Origin: Streptomyces mesophilus
Lineage (GTDB): Bacteria; Actinomycetota; Actinomycetes; Streptomycetales; Streptomycetaceae
Direction: 5' to 3'
Assembly (NCBI RefSeq): GCF_011044995.1
Contig: NZ_JAAKZW010000045.1
Coordinates: 1-40,044, forward strand
DNA: 40,044 nucleotides
This document shows positions 1 to 8,701 of this stretch, piece by piece. Under the pieces are notes generated by a model. It ran no database searches, had not been told where the DNA came from, and worked only from the letters and a program-made list of their open reading frames with translations. Positions within the stretch are counted from its first letter, which is position 1. The number at the start of each line of letters is the position of its first letter. The position numbers were made by a program, and so were the translations under genes.

Positions 1-1
1 C

Positions 2-109
2 ACCCAGGCCGTCCTCGCTCTCGCCCGACGCCGAGTGAACGTCCTCTGGGCCCTCCTGCGCGATGGACGGTGCTACGAACTCACACCACCGACCGTCCTC
101 GCGGCTTGA
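2..109 (+). pseudogene. IS110-family transposase, C-terminal end only (cut by window edge)
   Basis: The plus strand reads as a 35-residue peptide ending in a TGA at 107-109, with the segment LALARRRVNVLWALLRD. This matches the conserved C-terminal tail of IS110/IS116/IS902-family DEDD transposases, which usually end in a similar ARRRVNVLWA stretch. The upstream part lies outside the window, so I cannot say whether the transposase is intact. The element's right end must lie just after the stop, around 110-127, because the neighbouring tnpA loses family similarity there. What is seen is the tail peptide; the family call is from recognition. Confidence 0.72.
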
Positions 110-510
110 CAGACCGCATTAGGAATCATCCGGCCAAGACGGTCTCTGTGCTCGACCACAACAGTGGTCACCTTCGGGTCGGCCAGAAGCCGCTGCGCCT
201 TCGCCCGGCAGCCATTCATTCCCGAAGCAACCTCGGATTCGATCCGCACGACCTCGCGTCCGGCCCGCGCGGCCCACACCGACAACCGGGCCGTCTGCCG
301 CTCCAGATCGGCCTTCTGATCGCGAGAGGAGACCCGGGCGTACAGGCCCACACCACCGGTCACCGCAGGTGAGGTGTTCGCATCGATGTTCACCAGGATG
401 GTGCGCGGCCCCACCCGGCGTGCGGGCACGGGCAAGGTGCCCTCACGAAACCATCGGTATGCCGTATGAGGGTTCACCCCCTGCGCCCGCGCCCACTCCG
501 TCAGGTTCAT
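73..510 (-). pseudogene. Truncated IS607-family serine recombinase (TnpA)
   Basis: Reading leftward from 510, the protein begins MNLTEWARAQGVNPHTAYRW, the MerR-like DNA-binding head of IS607-type TnpA. The serine-resolvase motif YARVSSRDQKADLERQ (catalytic Ser) follows, then SEVASGMNG and VVVEHRDRLGRM. After that methionine (near 127) the family sequence stops and the frame runs into unrelated DNA next to the IS110 tail. About the last third of the protein is missing, and no tnpB is visible. The natural interpretation is that the IS110-type element landed inside tnpA. The frame is open to 549, but 510 matches the family start. Probably non-functional. Confidence 0.75.
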
Positions 511-595
511 ATGCTGATAACGCAACCACTCCCACGTGGTTACGCACACTCAACAACCGTTCGCAGCCAGCAGTCAGCCCCCCTGTTCCCGGGCG

Positions 596-1501
596 TCAGA
601 CGGCCGGAGCCACCACGGTCGCGCCGTCGGCCGGTCCGGACGCAAGTCGGACCGCACGGCAGGTCCCCGAGGCGAGCAGCGCCGAGGCGATCTCGTCCGC
701 GGACGCGGCGGACTTCGCCAGGAACGCCGTCGTCGGGCCCGAGCCCGAGACCAGCGAGGCGAGCGCCCCCGCCTCGGAGCCCACCGCCAAGGTCCGCGCC
801 AGGGCGGGGAAGAGCGAAAGGGCCGCGGGCTGAAGGTCGTTGACCACGGTCTGGGCGAGCGAGGTCGCGTCGCCGTCCCGCAGCGCGGCGAGCAGTGCGG
901 GGGACGCGACCGGTTCCGGGACGGCGGCGTGGGCCGTCAGACGGTCGAACTCGCCGTACACCGCGGGCGTGGAGAGCCCGCCGTCCGCCAGCGCGAACAC
1001 CCAGTGGAAGGACCCGCCCACCGGCAGCGCCTGGAGCAGCTCACCGCGGCCCGTGCCGAGCGCCGCGCCGCCGAGCAGCGAGAACGGCACGTCGCTGCCC
1101 AACTCGGCGCAGATGTCGAGCAGTTCCTCGCGGGACGAGCCGAGACCCCACAGGGTGTCGCAGGCGAGCAGGGCACCGGCGCCGTCCGCCGAGCCGCCCG
1201 CCATGCCGCCGGCGACGGGGATGTCCTTGGCGATGTGGATGTGGACGTCCGGGGACAGACCGTGCCGGGCGGCGAGCGCGATCGCGGCCCGCGCCGCCAA
1301 GTTCGATGCGTCGAGCGGGACTTGATGGGCGTCGGGCCCCGAGCAGGTGATCTTCAGTTCGGTCGCCGGCGTAACCGTGACCTCGTCGTAGAGACCCACG
1401 GCGAGGAAGACATTGGCCAGGTCGTGGAAGCCGTCGGGGCGCGCGCCGCCGACCGCGAGCTGGACGTTGACCTTGGCCGGCACCCGTACGGTGACACTCA
1501 C
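596..1501 (-). CDS. ispE: 4-diphosphocytidyl-2-C-methyl-D-erythritol kinase
   Basis: ATP-dependent GHMP kinase of the non-mevalonate (MEP) isoprenoid pathway; it phosphorylates CDP-ME at the 2-hydroxyl. The 301-residue protein starts [19 protein letters not shown], carrying the PAKVN substrate motif. The glycine-rich ATP loop [17 protein letters not shown] lies near residue 100 and a C-terminal GSGPTTAFL motif is present. The GTG start at 1501 overlaps the stop of rsmA (GTGA), so translation is probably coupled; a longer upstream reading exists but lacks family similarity. About 45 bp after its stop the IS debris begins, so the normal downstream neighbour has been displaced or lies beyond it. 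Confidence 0.93.
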   Translation of the reverse strand: MSVTVRVPAKVNVQLAVGGARPDGFHDLANVFLAVGLYDEVTVTPATELKITCSGPDAHQVPLDASNLAARAAIALAARHGLSPDVHIHIAKDIPVAGGMAGGSADGAGALLACDTLWGLGSSREELLDICAELGSDVPFSLLGGAALGTGRGELLQALPVGGSFHWVFALADGGLSTPAVYGEFDRLTAHAAVPEPVASPALLAALRDGDATSLAQTVVNDLQPAALSLFPALARTLAVGSEAGALASLVSGSGPTTAFLAKSAASADEIASALLASGTCRAVRLASGPADGATVVAPAV

Positions 1502-2385
1502 GCGCCGGCCTCCACGACCTGCTTGTTCTCGGCGATACGGGCGAACTCCTCGACGGTCAGCGCCTCGCCGCGCGCCTGCGGCGAGATGCCCGCCGCGACC
1601 AGGGCCGCCTCCGCGGCGGCGGCCGAGCCCGCCCATCCCGCGAGCGCGGCACGCAGCGTCTTACGGCGCTGCGCGAAGGCCGCGTCGACGACCTTGAAGA
1701 CCTCTTGCCGCGTGGCCGTGGTCTCGAGCGGCTCCTTGCGCCGCACCAGCGAGACGAGGCCGCTGTCCACGTTCGGCGCCGGCCAGAAGACGTTGCGCCC
1801 GATCGAGCCGGCCCGCTTCACCTCCGCGTACCAGTTGGCCTTCACCGACGGCACGCCGTACACCTTGTTGCCGGGCGACGCCGCGAGCCGGTCGGCGACC
1901 TCCGCCTGGACCATGACGAGGCTGCGCTCGATGGTCGGGAAGGTCGCGAGCATGTGCAGGAGCACGGGCACGGCGACGTTGTACGGCAGGTTCGCGACCA
2001 GGGCGGTCGGGGCCGGGCCCGGCAGCTCCTGGACGAGCATCGCGTCCGAGTGGACGAGGGCGAACCGGTCGGCGCGCTCGGGCATCCGCGCGGTGATCGT
2101 GGCGGGCAGCGCACCCGCGAGCGCATCGTCGATCTCGACGGCGGTGACGCGGTCGGCCGCCTCGAGCAGCGCGAGCGTCAGCGAGCCGAGCCCGGGACCG
2201 ATCTCGACGACCACGTCGTCGGGACGCACCTCGGCGGTGCGCACGATACGGCGCACGGTGTTGGCGTCGATGACGAAGTTCTGCCCGCGCTGCTTGGTGG
2301 GACGTACGCCAAGCGCCGCGGCCAGCTCGCGAATGTCGGCGGCCCCGAGAAGGGCGCCCGTCCCATCGGACTCAGTGGTGCTCAC
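1498..2385 (-). CDS. rsmA: 16S rRNA (adenine1518-N6/adenine1519-N6)-dimethyltransferase
   Basis: KsgA/RsmA dimethylates two adjacent adenines in helix 45 of 16S rRNA with S-adenosylmethionine during 30S maturation. The 295-residue protein shows the family N-terminus [18 protein letters not shown]. It also has the SAM-binding loop [16 protein letters not shown] (motif I) and the catalytic motif IV NLPYNV, followed by a C-terminal helical domain with [11 protein letters not shown]. Its stop overlaps the ispE start. The rsmA-ispE pairing is common in actinomycetes. The ATG at 2385 gives the standard family length. Confidence 0.95.
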   Translation of the reverse strand: MSTTESDGTGALLGAADIRELAAALGVRPTKQRGQNFVIDANTVRRIVRTAEVRPDDVVVEIGPGLGSLTLALLEAADRVTAVEIDDALAGALPATITARMPERADRFALVHSDAMLVQELPGPAPTALVANLPYNVAVPVLLHMLATFPTIERSLVMVQAEVADRLAASPGNKVYGVPSVKANWYAEVKRAGSIGRNVFWPAPNVDSGLVSLVRRKEPLETTATRQEVFKVVDAAFAQRRKTLRAALAGWAGSAAAAEAALVAAGISPQARGEALTVEEFARIAENKQVVEAGA

Positions 2386-2433
2386 GGTTCAAGGTTACGG
2401 GTCGGCGCGGAGCGCCACGGCGCACCCGGCGCC

Positions 2434-3876
2434 CTACCCGTGCAACCGCCCCCCGCAATGCGGCCAAGGACTGGCCCCCCGCTGGACGTACAGCTTCTTC
2501 GCCCGATACGTCTGCTCCGAAGCGGGCGCGTCCTGGGGGCGCCCACTGCCCCCGAGCCCCTGCCACGTCCGCGTATCGAACTGGTAGAGCCCCCCGTACG
2601 TACCGGACGGATCCGTGATGTGCGGCCGCCCACCCGATTCGCAGGCCGCGAGACCCGACCAGTTGAGCCCGTCCGCACCGCTCACCGAGGACGGCAGCTG
2701 CTTGGTGCCGACCTTGACGATCTGCGTCCGCGGCTCGCGTACGACCTCCGCCTTGAGCCGCCTCGGCCTCTGCTTCACGCCGTTCACCGTCCGCAGCGCG
2801 TACGTGACCCGGCGGGCGCCCTGCCGCCCCGGCTGCACCACGACCTCCGTACCGGAGTACAGCGAGGCGTCCTGGGTGCGCTGGACGTCGAAGGCGATCG
2901 GCTCCTCGCGCACCTCCTTGCTCCCGGTGACCCGCATGACCGTCACGGTCTGCCCGTCGCGCGGGAAGCTGGCGGGCGGCACGGAGGTGGTGTCCTGGCC
3001 GCGCAGCGAGATGCCGGCCTGCTCGACGGCCTCGCGTACGGTCGCCGCGTTCGTACGGATGGTGCGCTCACGGCCGTCGGCCATGATCGTGACGGTGCGC
3101 TCGGTGCGGATGTCGAGGTGCAGCCCTTCGCGGGCGATCCGCTTGGACCGCGAGGCCGACAGATACGCGCCCTCCGCCCGCACCCCGAGCTGGCGCAGCG
3201 CGCCGTCGACGGTGGGCGCGGTCGTCCAGACCTTGCGGCGCTGACCGTCGAGGGTGAGGTGCACGGGCCGCCCGTAACGGACCACCACCTCGTCGCCGCT
3301 GGCCAGTTCGGTGCCGGGGGCGGGTGCGACGACGTCGTGCGCGCCGACCTCGAGGCCCTCGTCGGCGACGAGTTCGGAGACGTCGTCGGCGAAGGTGTGC
3401 AGCGTGCGCTCCTTGCCGTCGACGGAGAGCTTCACCGCCTTGTCCTCGGCGACGAAGGCCGAGGTGCCGCCCGCGAGGAACGCCACGACCAGGGCCTGCG
3501 GCACCAGGCGGCGCAGGGACTCGGGCCGCTCGGAGGTCTTCTTGCGCCGCGCGGCCCGGCGCGCCTCGGCCCGTCCACCGGGGCGGGGCGCGGCAGCAGC
3601 GACAGGGCCGGGCTCCACGGGAGCGGCAGTGCCGGGCTCCGCGGAAGCGGCCGGCTCGAAGGGCTCGGCGGGCGCCGGCGGCGGCCCGGCCGGGGGCGGT
3701 ACGACGGGCCGCGCCGTGTCCTGCCTCAGCTCGGCTCGCGCCTCATAGGCGGGCCGGTAGGTGTCGTACCGGGCCTGAGCGCCATACGGCTCCTGCCCGT
3801 ACCGCTCCTGCCCGTACTGCTCCTCCCCGTACTGCTCGCTCACCCCATAGGGGTCGTACGAAGTCCCATGGCTCAC
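2434..3876 (-). CDS. rpfB: Resuscitation-promoting factor, DUF348-G5-transglycosylase (RpfB type)
   Basis: Cell-surface muralytic enzyme that cleaves peptidoglycan during spore germination and regrowth. From the GTG at 3876 (GGAG seven bases upstream) the protein has 480 residues. It opens with a cytoplasmic Tyr/Gly/Gln-rich repeat (EQYG, EQYG, ERYG, EPYG) and a Pro/Ala-rich linker. A membrane anchor near residues 121-143 (LVPQALVVAFLAGGTSAFVA) follows. Three DUF348 repeats (LSVDGKERT, LTLDGQRRK, IMADGRERT), a G5 domain and the C-terminal Rpf catalytic domain complete it. The catalytic Glu is in AACESGG, with YGGLYQFDTRTWQ after it. An alternative TTG start at 3927 would add 17 residues. The long cytoplasmic repeat is unusual for an extracellular enzyme. 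Confidence 0.88.
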   Translation of the reverse strand: MSHGTSYDPYGVSEQYGEEQYGQERYGQEPYGAQARYDTYRPAYEARAELRQDTARPVVPPPAGPPPAPAEPFEPAASAEPGTAAPVEPGPVAAAAPRPGGRAEARRAARRKKTSERPESLRRLVPQALVVAFLAGGTSAFVAEDKAVKLSVDGKERTLHTFADDVSELVADEGLEVGAHDVVAPAPGTELASGDEVVVRYGRPVHLTLDGQRRKVWTTAPTVDGALRQLGVRAEGAYLSASRSKRIAREGLHLDIRTERTVTIMADGRERTIRTNAATVREAVEQAGISLRGQDTTSVPPASFPRDGQTVTVMRVTGSKEVREEPIAFDVQRTQDASLYSGTEVVVQPGRQGARRVTYALRTVNGVKQRPRRLKAEVVREPRTQIVKVGTKQLPSSVSGADGLNWSGLAACESGGRPHITDPSGTYGGLYQFDTRTWQGLGGSGRPQDAPASEQTYRAKKLYVQRGASPWPHCGGRLHG

Positions 3877-4039
3877 GACGTCGCTCCAGGCTCCAGGGGT
3901 CCCGATCAAGGGCTCCGGATCAAGCAAGGGGTCCGGATCAAGCGGAGCGAACCTAGCGGAGCATCCGTCACTCTCCCAAGCAGCGCGACTACGCAGTGTC
4001 GCGGCGCTGCCCAGCGGTGAGGCGGCAGGGCGTTATCGG

Positions 4040-4909
4040 TCAGTAATCAAAAGCCCGGGCCGTGTTCGCCGAGACGGCCTCTGCCAGCGCGTCCTCGCTC
4101 ACATCCGCCACAAGCGCCATCGCCCGCAATGTGACCGGAATGAGATAAGGAGCGTTAGGCCGTCCGCGGTACGGCGCGGGGGTCAGGAAGGGCGCGTCGG
4201 TCTCGACGAGGACGAGTTCGAGCGGGGCCACCACGAGGGCGTCCCGCAGATGCTGCGCGTTCTTGAAGGTCACGTTGCCGGCGAACGACATGAAGTAGCC
4301 GCTGCGCGCGCAGACTTGGGCCATCGCCGCGTCGCCGGAGTAGCAGTGGAAGACGGTCCGCTCGGGTGCGCCCTCCTCCTTGAGGATCCGCAGCACATCG
4401 TCGTGCGCCTCGCGATCGTGGATCACCAGCGCCTTGCCGTGCCGCTTGGCGATCTCGATGTGCGCACGGAAGGACTTCTCCTGCGCGGCCTTCCCCTCGG
4501 GCCCGGTGCGGAAGTAGTCGAGCCCGGTCTCGCCGACGCCCTTGACCTGCGGCAGTCCGGCGAGCCGGTCGATCTCGGCGAGCGCCTCGTCGAGGCCCGC
4601 GTCACCGAGCGGCTCGCGGGCGCCCTGCCGCGACCAGCCGTCGGGGTCGCCGTGCACGATCCGCGGCGCTTCGTTGGGGTGCAGCGCGACGGTCGCGTGG
4701 ACGCTGTCGTGCGCCGCCGCCGTATCGGCCGCCCACCGCGAGCCCTTGAGGTCGCAGCCGACCTGCACCACGGTCGTCACGCCCACGGACGCGGCCTTCG
4801 CGAGCCCCTCCTCGACCGTGCCGTCCTGCATGTCGAGGTGCGTGTGCGAGTCGGCGACGGGGATGCGCAGGGGCTCGGGCAGGGGCGGGGGTGCGTCCTT
4901 GGGGCTCAT
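4040..4909 (-). CDS. TatD-family metal-dependent hydrolase (DNase)
   Basis: Two-metal TIM-barrel hydrolase of the TatD family; members act as 3'-5' exonucleases or nucleases in DNA quality control, with the exact substrate unsettled in actinomycetes. Motifs in order over 289 residues: DSHTHLD (metal-binding HxH), GCDLKGS, GVGETGLDYFR (metal-bridging Glu), VIHDREAHDD, VFHCYSGD, FAGNVTFK and VLVETDAPFL (catalytic Asp). The start ATG at 4909 gives an N-terminal PPPLPEPLRIP extension ahead of the barrel. It lies between the zinc-ribbon gene and rpfB on the same strand, with gaps of roughly 75 and 160 bp. Confidence 0.92.
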   Translation of the reverse strand: MSPKDAPPPLPEPLRIPVADSHTHLDMQDGTVEEGLAKAASVGVTTVVQVGCDLKGSRWAADTAAAHDSVHATVALHPNEAPRIVHGDPDGWSRQGAREPLGDAGLDEALAEIDRLAGLPQVKGVGETGLDYFRTGPEGKAAQEKSFRAHIEIAKRHGKALVIHDREAHDDVLRILKEEGAPERTVFHCYSGDAAMAQVCARSGYFMSFAGNVTFKNAQHLRDALVVAPLELVLVETDAPFLTPAPYRGRPNAPYLIPVTLRAMALVADVSEDALAEAVSANTARAFDY

Positions 4910-4986
4910 GCCCCGATCCTACGAAGCGCGCCCGCGCCCCCGAGAGCGCACCGGCCCCTGGCCGGGCCGCCTGTTCCTGCTTCCGG

Positions 4987-5460
4987 CTAGGGCTGCCTGC
5001 TCTTGAACGGGTGGAGGAGATCGGACAGATGCCAGTGGTGCTCCGGCACCGGGCCCGCGGCCCCGACGTCCGCACCCTGAGCCGTCTCGTGCTTCTTCGC
5101 CCGGGGCTTGCGGTCCTTGTGACCGAGCAGGTCGAGGATGGAGGAGACCTGTCCGGCCTGCATGATGCGGACGACGTGCCCGCCGCAGTTGAGGCAGGTG
5201 GGCCTGGACAGCGGCGAGGGGACCCGCTGACCGCCGGCCTTGTAGAGCACGAACTCGTTGCCCTTGCCGTCGACGAAATGCTCGATGTCGTACGACTGCT
5301 CCCAGCCGTGTCCGCAGCGCATGCAGGCGAATGCGTACGACTCATGAACCGTGGCTATCGGATGGGTCGGCAGACTGGTCGGGTCGACGGGGCTCGTCGC
5401 TGCGGTGGTGGTCCGTGCTGCTGCGGCGTCGACTTCGGCGCGGCCGGTGATCTCACTCAT
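4987..5460 (-). CDS. Conserved zinc-ribbon protein of unknown function
   Basis: A 157-residue soluble protein. The start ATG at 5460 is fixed by GAGGAG seven bases upstream; the open frame reaches 5535 but without a ribosome site. After a low-complexity N-terminus it has a cysteine pair CMRCG, then about 60 residues later a second pair CLNCG. Together these suggest a rubredoxin-like zinc ribbon. The C-terminus is charged (KDRKPRAKKHE). I recognise it only as a protein that recurs at this position in Streptomyces; no function can be assigned. It is flanked by rsmI and tatD on the same strand. Confidence 0.72.
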   Translation of the reverse strand: MSEITGRAEVDAAAARTTTAATSPVDPTSLPTHPIATVHESYAFACMRCGHGWEQSYDIEHFVDGKGNEFVLYKAGGQRVPSPLSRPTCLNCGGHVVRIMQAGQVSSILDLLGHKDRKPRAKKHETAQGADVGAAGPVPEHHWHLSDLLHPFKSRQP

Positions 5461-5642
5461 GCCAGCTCCTCTTGTCCCTCGGACAAGTACGTCCGGGGTC
5501 ATCCACGTGCGAAGAAACCATTCGGGTTCCTTCACCCAGTGGACGCCTCGTCCGGCCGGACCGCATCAGTCCTGTCGACTATTGGAGCGTTTTTGGGCGC
5601 CTCATGTGGAAAGGGTCCGATGCCCGGCTTAGCCTTTGCTTT

Positions 5643-6527
5643 TCACGATAGTCCTTTGCCGTCCTTTGGCGACCGGCCTGCCGCATTCTTTGCCGCTACG
5701 ACGGCATCGAAGACTTCCCGTTTGGGCAGCCCCGCTTCGGCCGCGACCGCCGCGATGGCCTCCTTGCGCCGCTCCCCCGCCTCCTCGCGCACCTGCACCC
5801 TGCGCACCAGCTCGTCCGCGTCCAGCTCGGCGACGGTCTCGGGGGCGCCCTCGACGACGACGGTGATCTCTCCGCGTACGCCTTCGGCGGCCCATTCCGC
5901 CAGCTCGCCGAGACCTCCGCGCTTGACCTCCTCGTACGTCTTGGTCAGCTCGCGGCACACGGCCGCGCGGCGCTCGGCGCCGAATGCCTCGGCCATCGCG
6001 GCGAGGGTGTCGTCGAGGCGGTGCGGGGCCTCGAAGTAGACCAGCGTGCGCCGCTCGCCGGCCACGTCGCGAAGGCGCGACATCCGCTCGCCGGCCTTGC
6101 GCGGCAGAAAGCCCTCGAAGCAGAAGCGGTCGACGGGCAGCCCGGACAGCGCGAGCGCGGTGAGCACCGCGGACGGACCGGGCACCGCGGTGACCTTGAT
6201 GTCCTTCTCGACGGCGGCCGCGACCAGGCGGTAGCCCGGGTCGGACACGGACGGCATGCCCGCGTCCGTCACCAGGAGCACCCGGGCGCCGTCGGCGAGG
6301 GCCTCGACCAACTCCGGCGTACGGGCGGCCTCATTGCCCTCGAAGTACGACACGACCCGCCCGGTGGTCTGCACCCCGAGCGCCTGGGTGAGCCGGCGAA
6401 GACGGCGGGTGTCCTCGGCGGCGACGATGTCGGCCGTCGCCAGCTCGGCGGCGAGCCGGGGCGGTGCGTCGGCGGTGTCCCCGATGGGCGTGCCGGCCAG
6501 GACGAGGGTTCCTTGCTTTCCTGTCAC
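5643..6527 (-). CDS. rsmI: 16S rRNA (cytidine1402-2'-O)-methyltransferase
   Basis: Tetrapyrrole-methylase-fold enzyme that 2'-O-methylates C1402 in the 30S decoding centre. The 294-residue protein starts at the GTG at 6527 with GTLVLAGTPIGDTADAPPR (glycine-rich SAM site). It continues with AEDTRRLRRL, VLLVTDAGMPSVSDPG, AVPGPSAVLTALALSGLP, CFEGFLPRK and the C-terminal helix AGLPKREVFDAVVA, all diagnostic of RsmI. It is divergent from pmt across about 190 bp. Upstream GAGG is present at a loose spacing. Confidence 0.95.
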   Translation of the reverse strand: MTGKQGTLVLAGTPIGDTADAPPRLAAELATADIVAAEDTRRLRRLTQALGVQTTGRVVSYFEGNEAARTPELVEALADGARVLLVTDAGMPSVSDPGYRLVAAAVEKDIKVTAVPGPSAVLTALALSGLPVDRFCFEGFLPRKAGERMSRLRDVAGERRTLVYFEAPHRLDDTLAAMAEAFGAERRAAVCRELTKTYEEVKRGGLGELAEWAAEGVRGEITVVVEGAPETVAELDADELVRRVQVREEAGERRKEAIAAVAAEAGLPKREVFDAVVAAKNAAGRSPKDGKGLS

Positions 6528-6598
6528 TCCCCCATCCTCGCAGGCGGGGTGGTGGGGGCGCCGCGCCCGCTATCGGGATGTGCGCCGGGACCCGCTTT

Positions 6599-6697
6599 GT
6601 GGGGGCTGCCGCCCCCACGCCCCGGCCTGGATCCGTTTGTGGCGCTGACCTTTTGAGTTGCTGTGACCCGGCGTACTCGTGGGGGCTGCGCCCCCAC
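6599..6697. repeat. Two copies of a small hairpin repeat (GTGGGGGC...GCCCCCAC)
   Basis: Two 8-bp perfect stems, 6599-6606/6611-6618 (loop TGCC) and 6679-6686/6690-6697 (loop TGC), both followed by GCCCCG, lie 80 bp apart in the rsmI-pmt intergenic space. Similar GTGGGGGCTGC-type hairpins are scattered through Streptomyces genomes, so this looks like a dispersed REP-like element present twice. The second copy lies immediately upstream of the pmt promoter and could influence it. Confidence 0.6.
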
Positions 6698-6705
6698 GCC
6701 CCGCC

Positions 6706-6711
6706 TACGAT
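6706..6711 (+). promoter_or_regulatory. Candidate -10 box for leaderless pmt mRNA
   Basis: TACGAT ends six bases before the GTG chosen as the pmt start, and there is no Shine-Dalgarno sequence. This is the usual look of a leaderless actinomycete transcript beginning at the start codon. No clear -35 hexamer is visible because the upstream region is occupied by the REP-like hairpin. Confidence 0.4.
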
Positions 6712-6717
6712 GGCGCG

Positions 6718-8469
6718 GTGACCAGTGCACCGTCCCCTCAGCCGACGAGGGACTCCACCGCCCGGCCGGCCCCCGATCCGCAGCAGCCGCAGAGCTGGAG
6801 CGCGCGGCTGCGCAGATTCGGGTACACCGCGCAGCCGGGTCTGGACGTGGGGTGGCGCCTGGACCCGCCGTTCACCGAACCGGGTCCGCGCCTGTGGTCG
6901 GTGCTCAAGGTGCGCCCCGAATCCCGCCCCGCGCTCACCCGGGCGCTCGGCTGGGGCGGACCGCTGCTCGTCACGCTGTTCGCGGGCCTGCTGCGCTTCT
7001 GGCATCTGGGCCGGCCCAATGCGGTGATATTCGACGAGACGTATTACGCGAAGGACGCCTGGGCCCTGCTCAAGCGGGGTTACGAGGTCAACTGGCCCAA
7101 GGACTACAACAACACGGTCATCGAGCTCGGCTCGAAGGTGCCGGTCGGCCATGACCCGTCGTACGTCGTGCATCCGCCGATGGGCAAGTGGGTCATCGCG
7201 GCCGGCGAGTGGATCTTCGGCCTGACGCCCTTCGGCTGGCGCTTCATGGTGGCGCTGCTCGGCACGCTCTCGGTCCTGATGGTGTGCCGGATCGGGCGGC
7301 GGATGTTCCGCTCGACGTTCCTCGGCTGTCTGGCCGGTCTGCTGCTCGCGGTGGACGGGCTGCATCTGGTGATGAGCCGGACCGCGCTGCTCGACCTGCC
7401 GCTGATGTTCTTCGTCCTCGCGGCGTTCGGCGCGCTCGTGATCGACCGCGACAAGGCACGGGCCAGGCTGGCGGCGGCCCTTCCGATGGGCGAGGACGGT
7501 GTCGTACGGCCCGACGCGAAGATCGCGGAAACGCTCCGCCTCGGCTGGCGGCCCTGGCGGCTCGCGGCCGGTGTCTTCCTGGGCCTGGCCTTCGCGACCA
7601 AGTGGAACGGCGGGGTCTTCCTCGCCGCGTTCGGCCTGATGACGGTCCTGTGGGACGTGGGCGCACGCCGGACCGCGGGGGCCCGGCGGCCGTATGTCTC
7701 GGTGCTCAAGCGGGATGTGCTGCCCGCGTTCGTCTCGACCGTCCCGGTCTTCTTCGTGACCTACCTCGCGACCTGGACCGGCTGGCTGCTGCACACCGAC
7801 AAGGGCGACCGCGGCTATCTGCGCGAGTGGGGCGCCGAGCATCCCTCCAGCGGGTTCGGCAGCATCTTCCCGGACTGGTGGCGCAGCCTGTGGCACTACT
7901 CGCACCAGGTCTGGGACTTCCACGTGGGCCTGGTCTCGCCCCACGACTACGAGTCGAACCCCTGGAGCTGGCTGGTCCTCGGCCGCCCGGTCTCGTACTA
8001 CTACGAGTCCCCGGCGCCGGGCTCCGCCGACTGCCCCGCGGACGTCCGCGAGAAGTGCGCCAGCGAGGTCCTGGCCCTGGGCACCCCGCTCCTGTGGTGG
8101 GCGGCGTGCTTCGCGATCCTGTACGTGCTGTGGCGCTGGTTCTTCCGCCGCGACTGGCGGGCGGGCGCGATCGCCTGCGCGTTCCTCGCCGGCTTCGCGC
8201 CGTGGCTGCGGTACCAGGAGCGGACGATCTTCCTCTTCTACGCGGTCGTCTTCATCCCGTATCTGTGCCTGGCCCTGTCGATGATGCTCGGCTCGATCAT
8301 CGGCCCACCGGGGTCGAACGAACGGCGCCGGGTCGTGGGCGTGGTGGGCGCGGGCGTACTCGTCCTGCTCATCGTCTGGAACTTCATCTACTTCTGGCCG
8401 ATCTACACCGGCCACACGATCCCGGTGGATTCGTGGCGGGCTCGGATGTGGTTCGACACCTGGGTGTAG
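6718..8469 (+). CDS. pmt: Polyprenyl-phosphate-mannose:protein O-mannosyltransferase; integration target of the element
   Basis: GT39-family membrane glycosyltransferase that moves mannose from polyprenol phosphate to Ser/Thr of exported proteins. From the GTG at 6718 it has 583 residues. After a soluble N-terminus there is a first TM (GPLLVTLFAGLLRFWHLG) and the conserved first loop AVIFDETYYAKDAW, whose acidic pair is typical of the active site. Next come HPPMGKW, several further TM segments, FATKWNGG and a C-terminal TM ending GHTIPVDSWRARMWFDTWV. In S. coelicolor, Pmt is known to be needed for the phiC31 phage receptor and for cell-envelope robustness. The last 29 codons are the attachment core of the integrated element, whose copy restores the frame exactly. 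Confidence 0.93.
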   Translation: MTSAPSPQPTRDSTARPAPDPQQPQSWSARLRRFGYTAQPGLDVGWRLDPPFTEPGPRLWSVLKVRPESRPALTRALGWGGPLLVTLFAGLLRFWHLGRPNAVIFDETYYAKDAWALLKRGYEVNWPKDYNNTVIELGSKVPVGHDPSYVVHPPMGKWVIAAGEWIFGLTPFGWRFMVALLGTLSVLMVCRIGRRMFRSTFLGCLAGLLLAVDGLHLVMSRTALLDLPLMFFVLAAFGALVIDRDKARARLAAALPMGEDGVVRPDAKIAETLRLGWRPWRLAAGVFLGLAFATKWNGGVFLAAFGLMTVLWDVGARRTAGARRPYVSVLKRDVLPAFVSTVPVFFVTYLATWTGWLLHTDKGDRGYLREWGAEHPSSGFGSIFPDWWRSLWHYSHQVWDFHVGLVSPHDYESNPWSWLVLGRPVSYYYESPAPGSADCPADVREKCASEVLALGTPLLWWAACFAILYVLWRWFFRRDWRAGAIACAFLAGFAPWLRYQERTIFLFYAVVFIPYLCLALSMMLGSIIGPPGSNERRRVVGVVGAGVLVLLIVWNFIYFWPIYTGHTIPVDSWRARMWFDTWV

Positions 8470-8470
8470 C
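8381..8470 (+). repeat. attL core: 90-bp direct repeat, 3' end of pmt
   Basis: From ACTTCATCTACTTCTGG to the base after the pmt stop. It is identical to 25346-25435 except at offset 49 (T at 8430, C at 25395), a synonymous third-base change in an Asp codon. Identity ends one base after the stop codon and one base before the ACTTC. The crossover must lie within the repeat. Confidence 0.92.
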
Positions 8471-8478
8471 TGGGGAAT

Positions 8479-8513
8479 CGAGAAGGCGGGCGCCATCGGC
8501 GCCCGCCTTCTCG
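8479..8513 (+). terminator. Hairpin terminator after pmt, supplied by the element
   Basis: A perfect 16-bp stem (8479-8494 with 8498-8513, core GAGAAGGCGGGCGCC, loop ATC) begins nine bases after the attL core. Because it lies inside the element, integration provides pmt with a new terminator and insulates the element's left end from read-through. Confidence 0.8.
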
Positions 8514-8541
8514 TGGTCATCATTGGTCGTTGTTGGTCACC

Positions 8542-8577
8542 CTGGGCCGTCCTCAGACGGCCCACAGACGGCCCAGG
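8542..8577. repeat. Left arm-type repeats for the integrase
   Basis: Two tandem copies of CAGACGGCCCA (8554-8564, 8565-8575) preceded by an inverted relative CTGGGCCGTC (8542-8551). A 21-base stretch here (8557-8577) recurs exactly at 25258-25278 in the end of int. Position, about 70 bp inside attL, and orientation fit arm-type binding sites of a tyrosine recombinase. Confidence 0.6.
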
Positions 8578-8701
8578 GGAGCCACACCCATGGCGGTGGC
8601 AGGCTCGGTCGCACACACTCGCCACCCAGCAGCACCGACGGCTCCCAGGCAGAAGCCAGGAATAGAGGCGAAGGCTGCACGAAACAGCTTGCGCGCGATC
8701 A

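Noticed and set aside
8381..8470. tRNA gene as attachment site
   Set aside because: The direct repeat is wholly within the pmt coding end and shows no cloverleaf or T-loop sequence.
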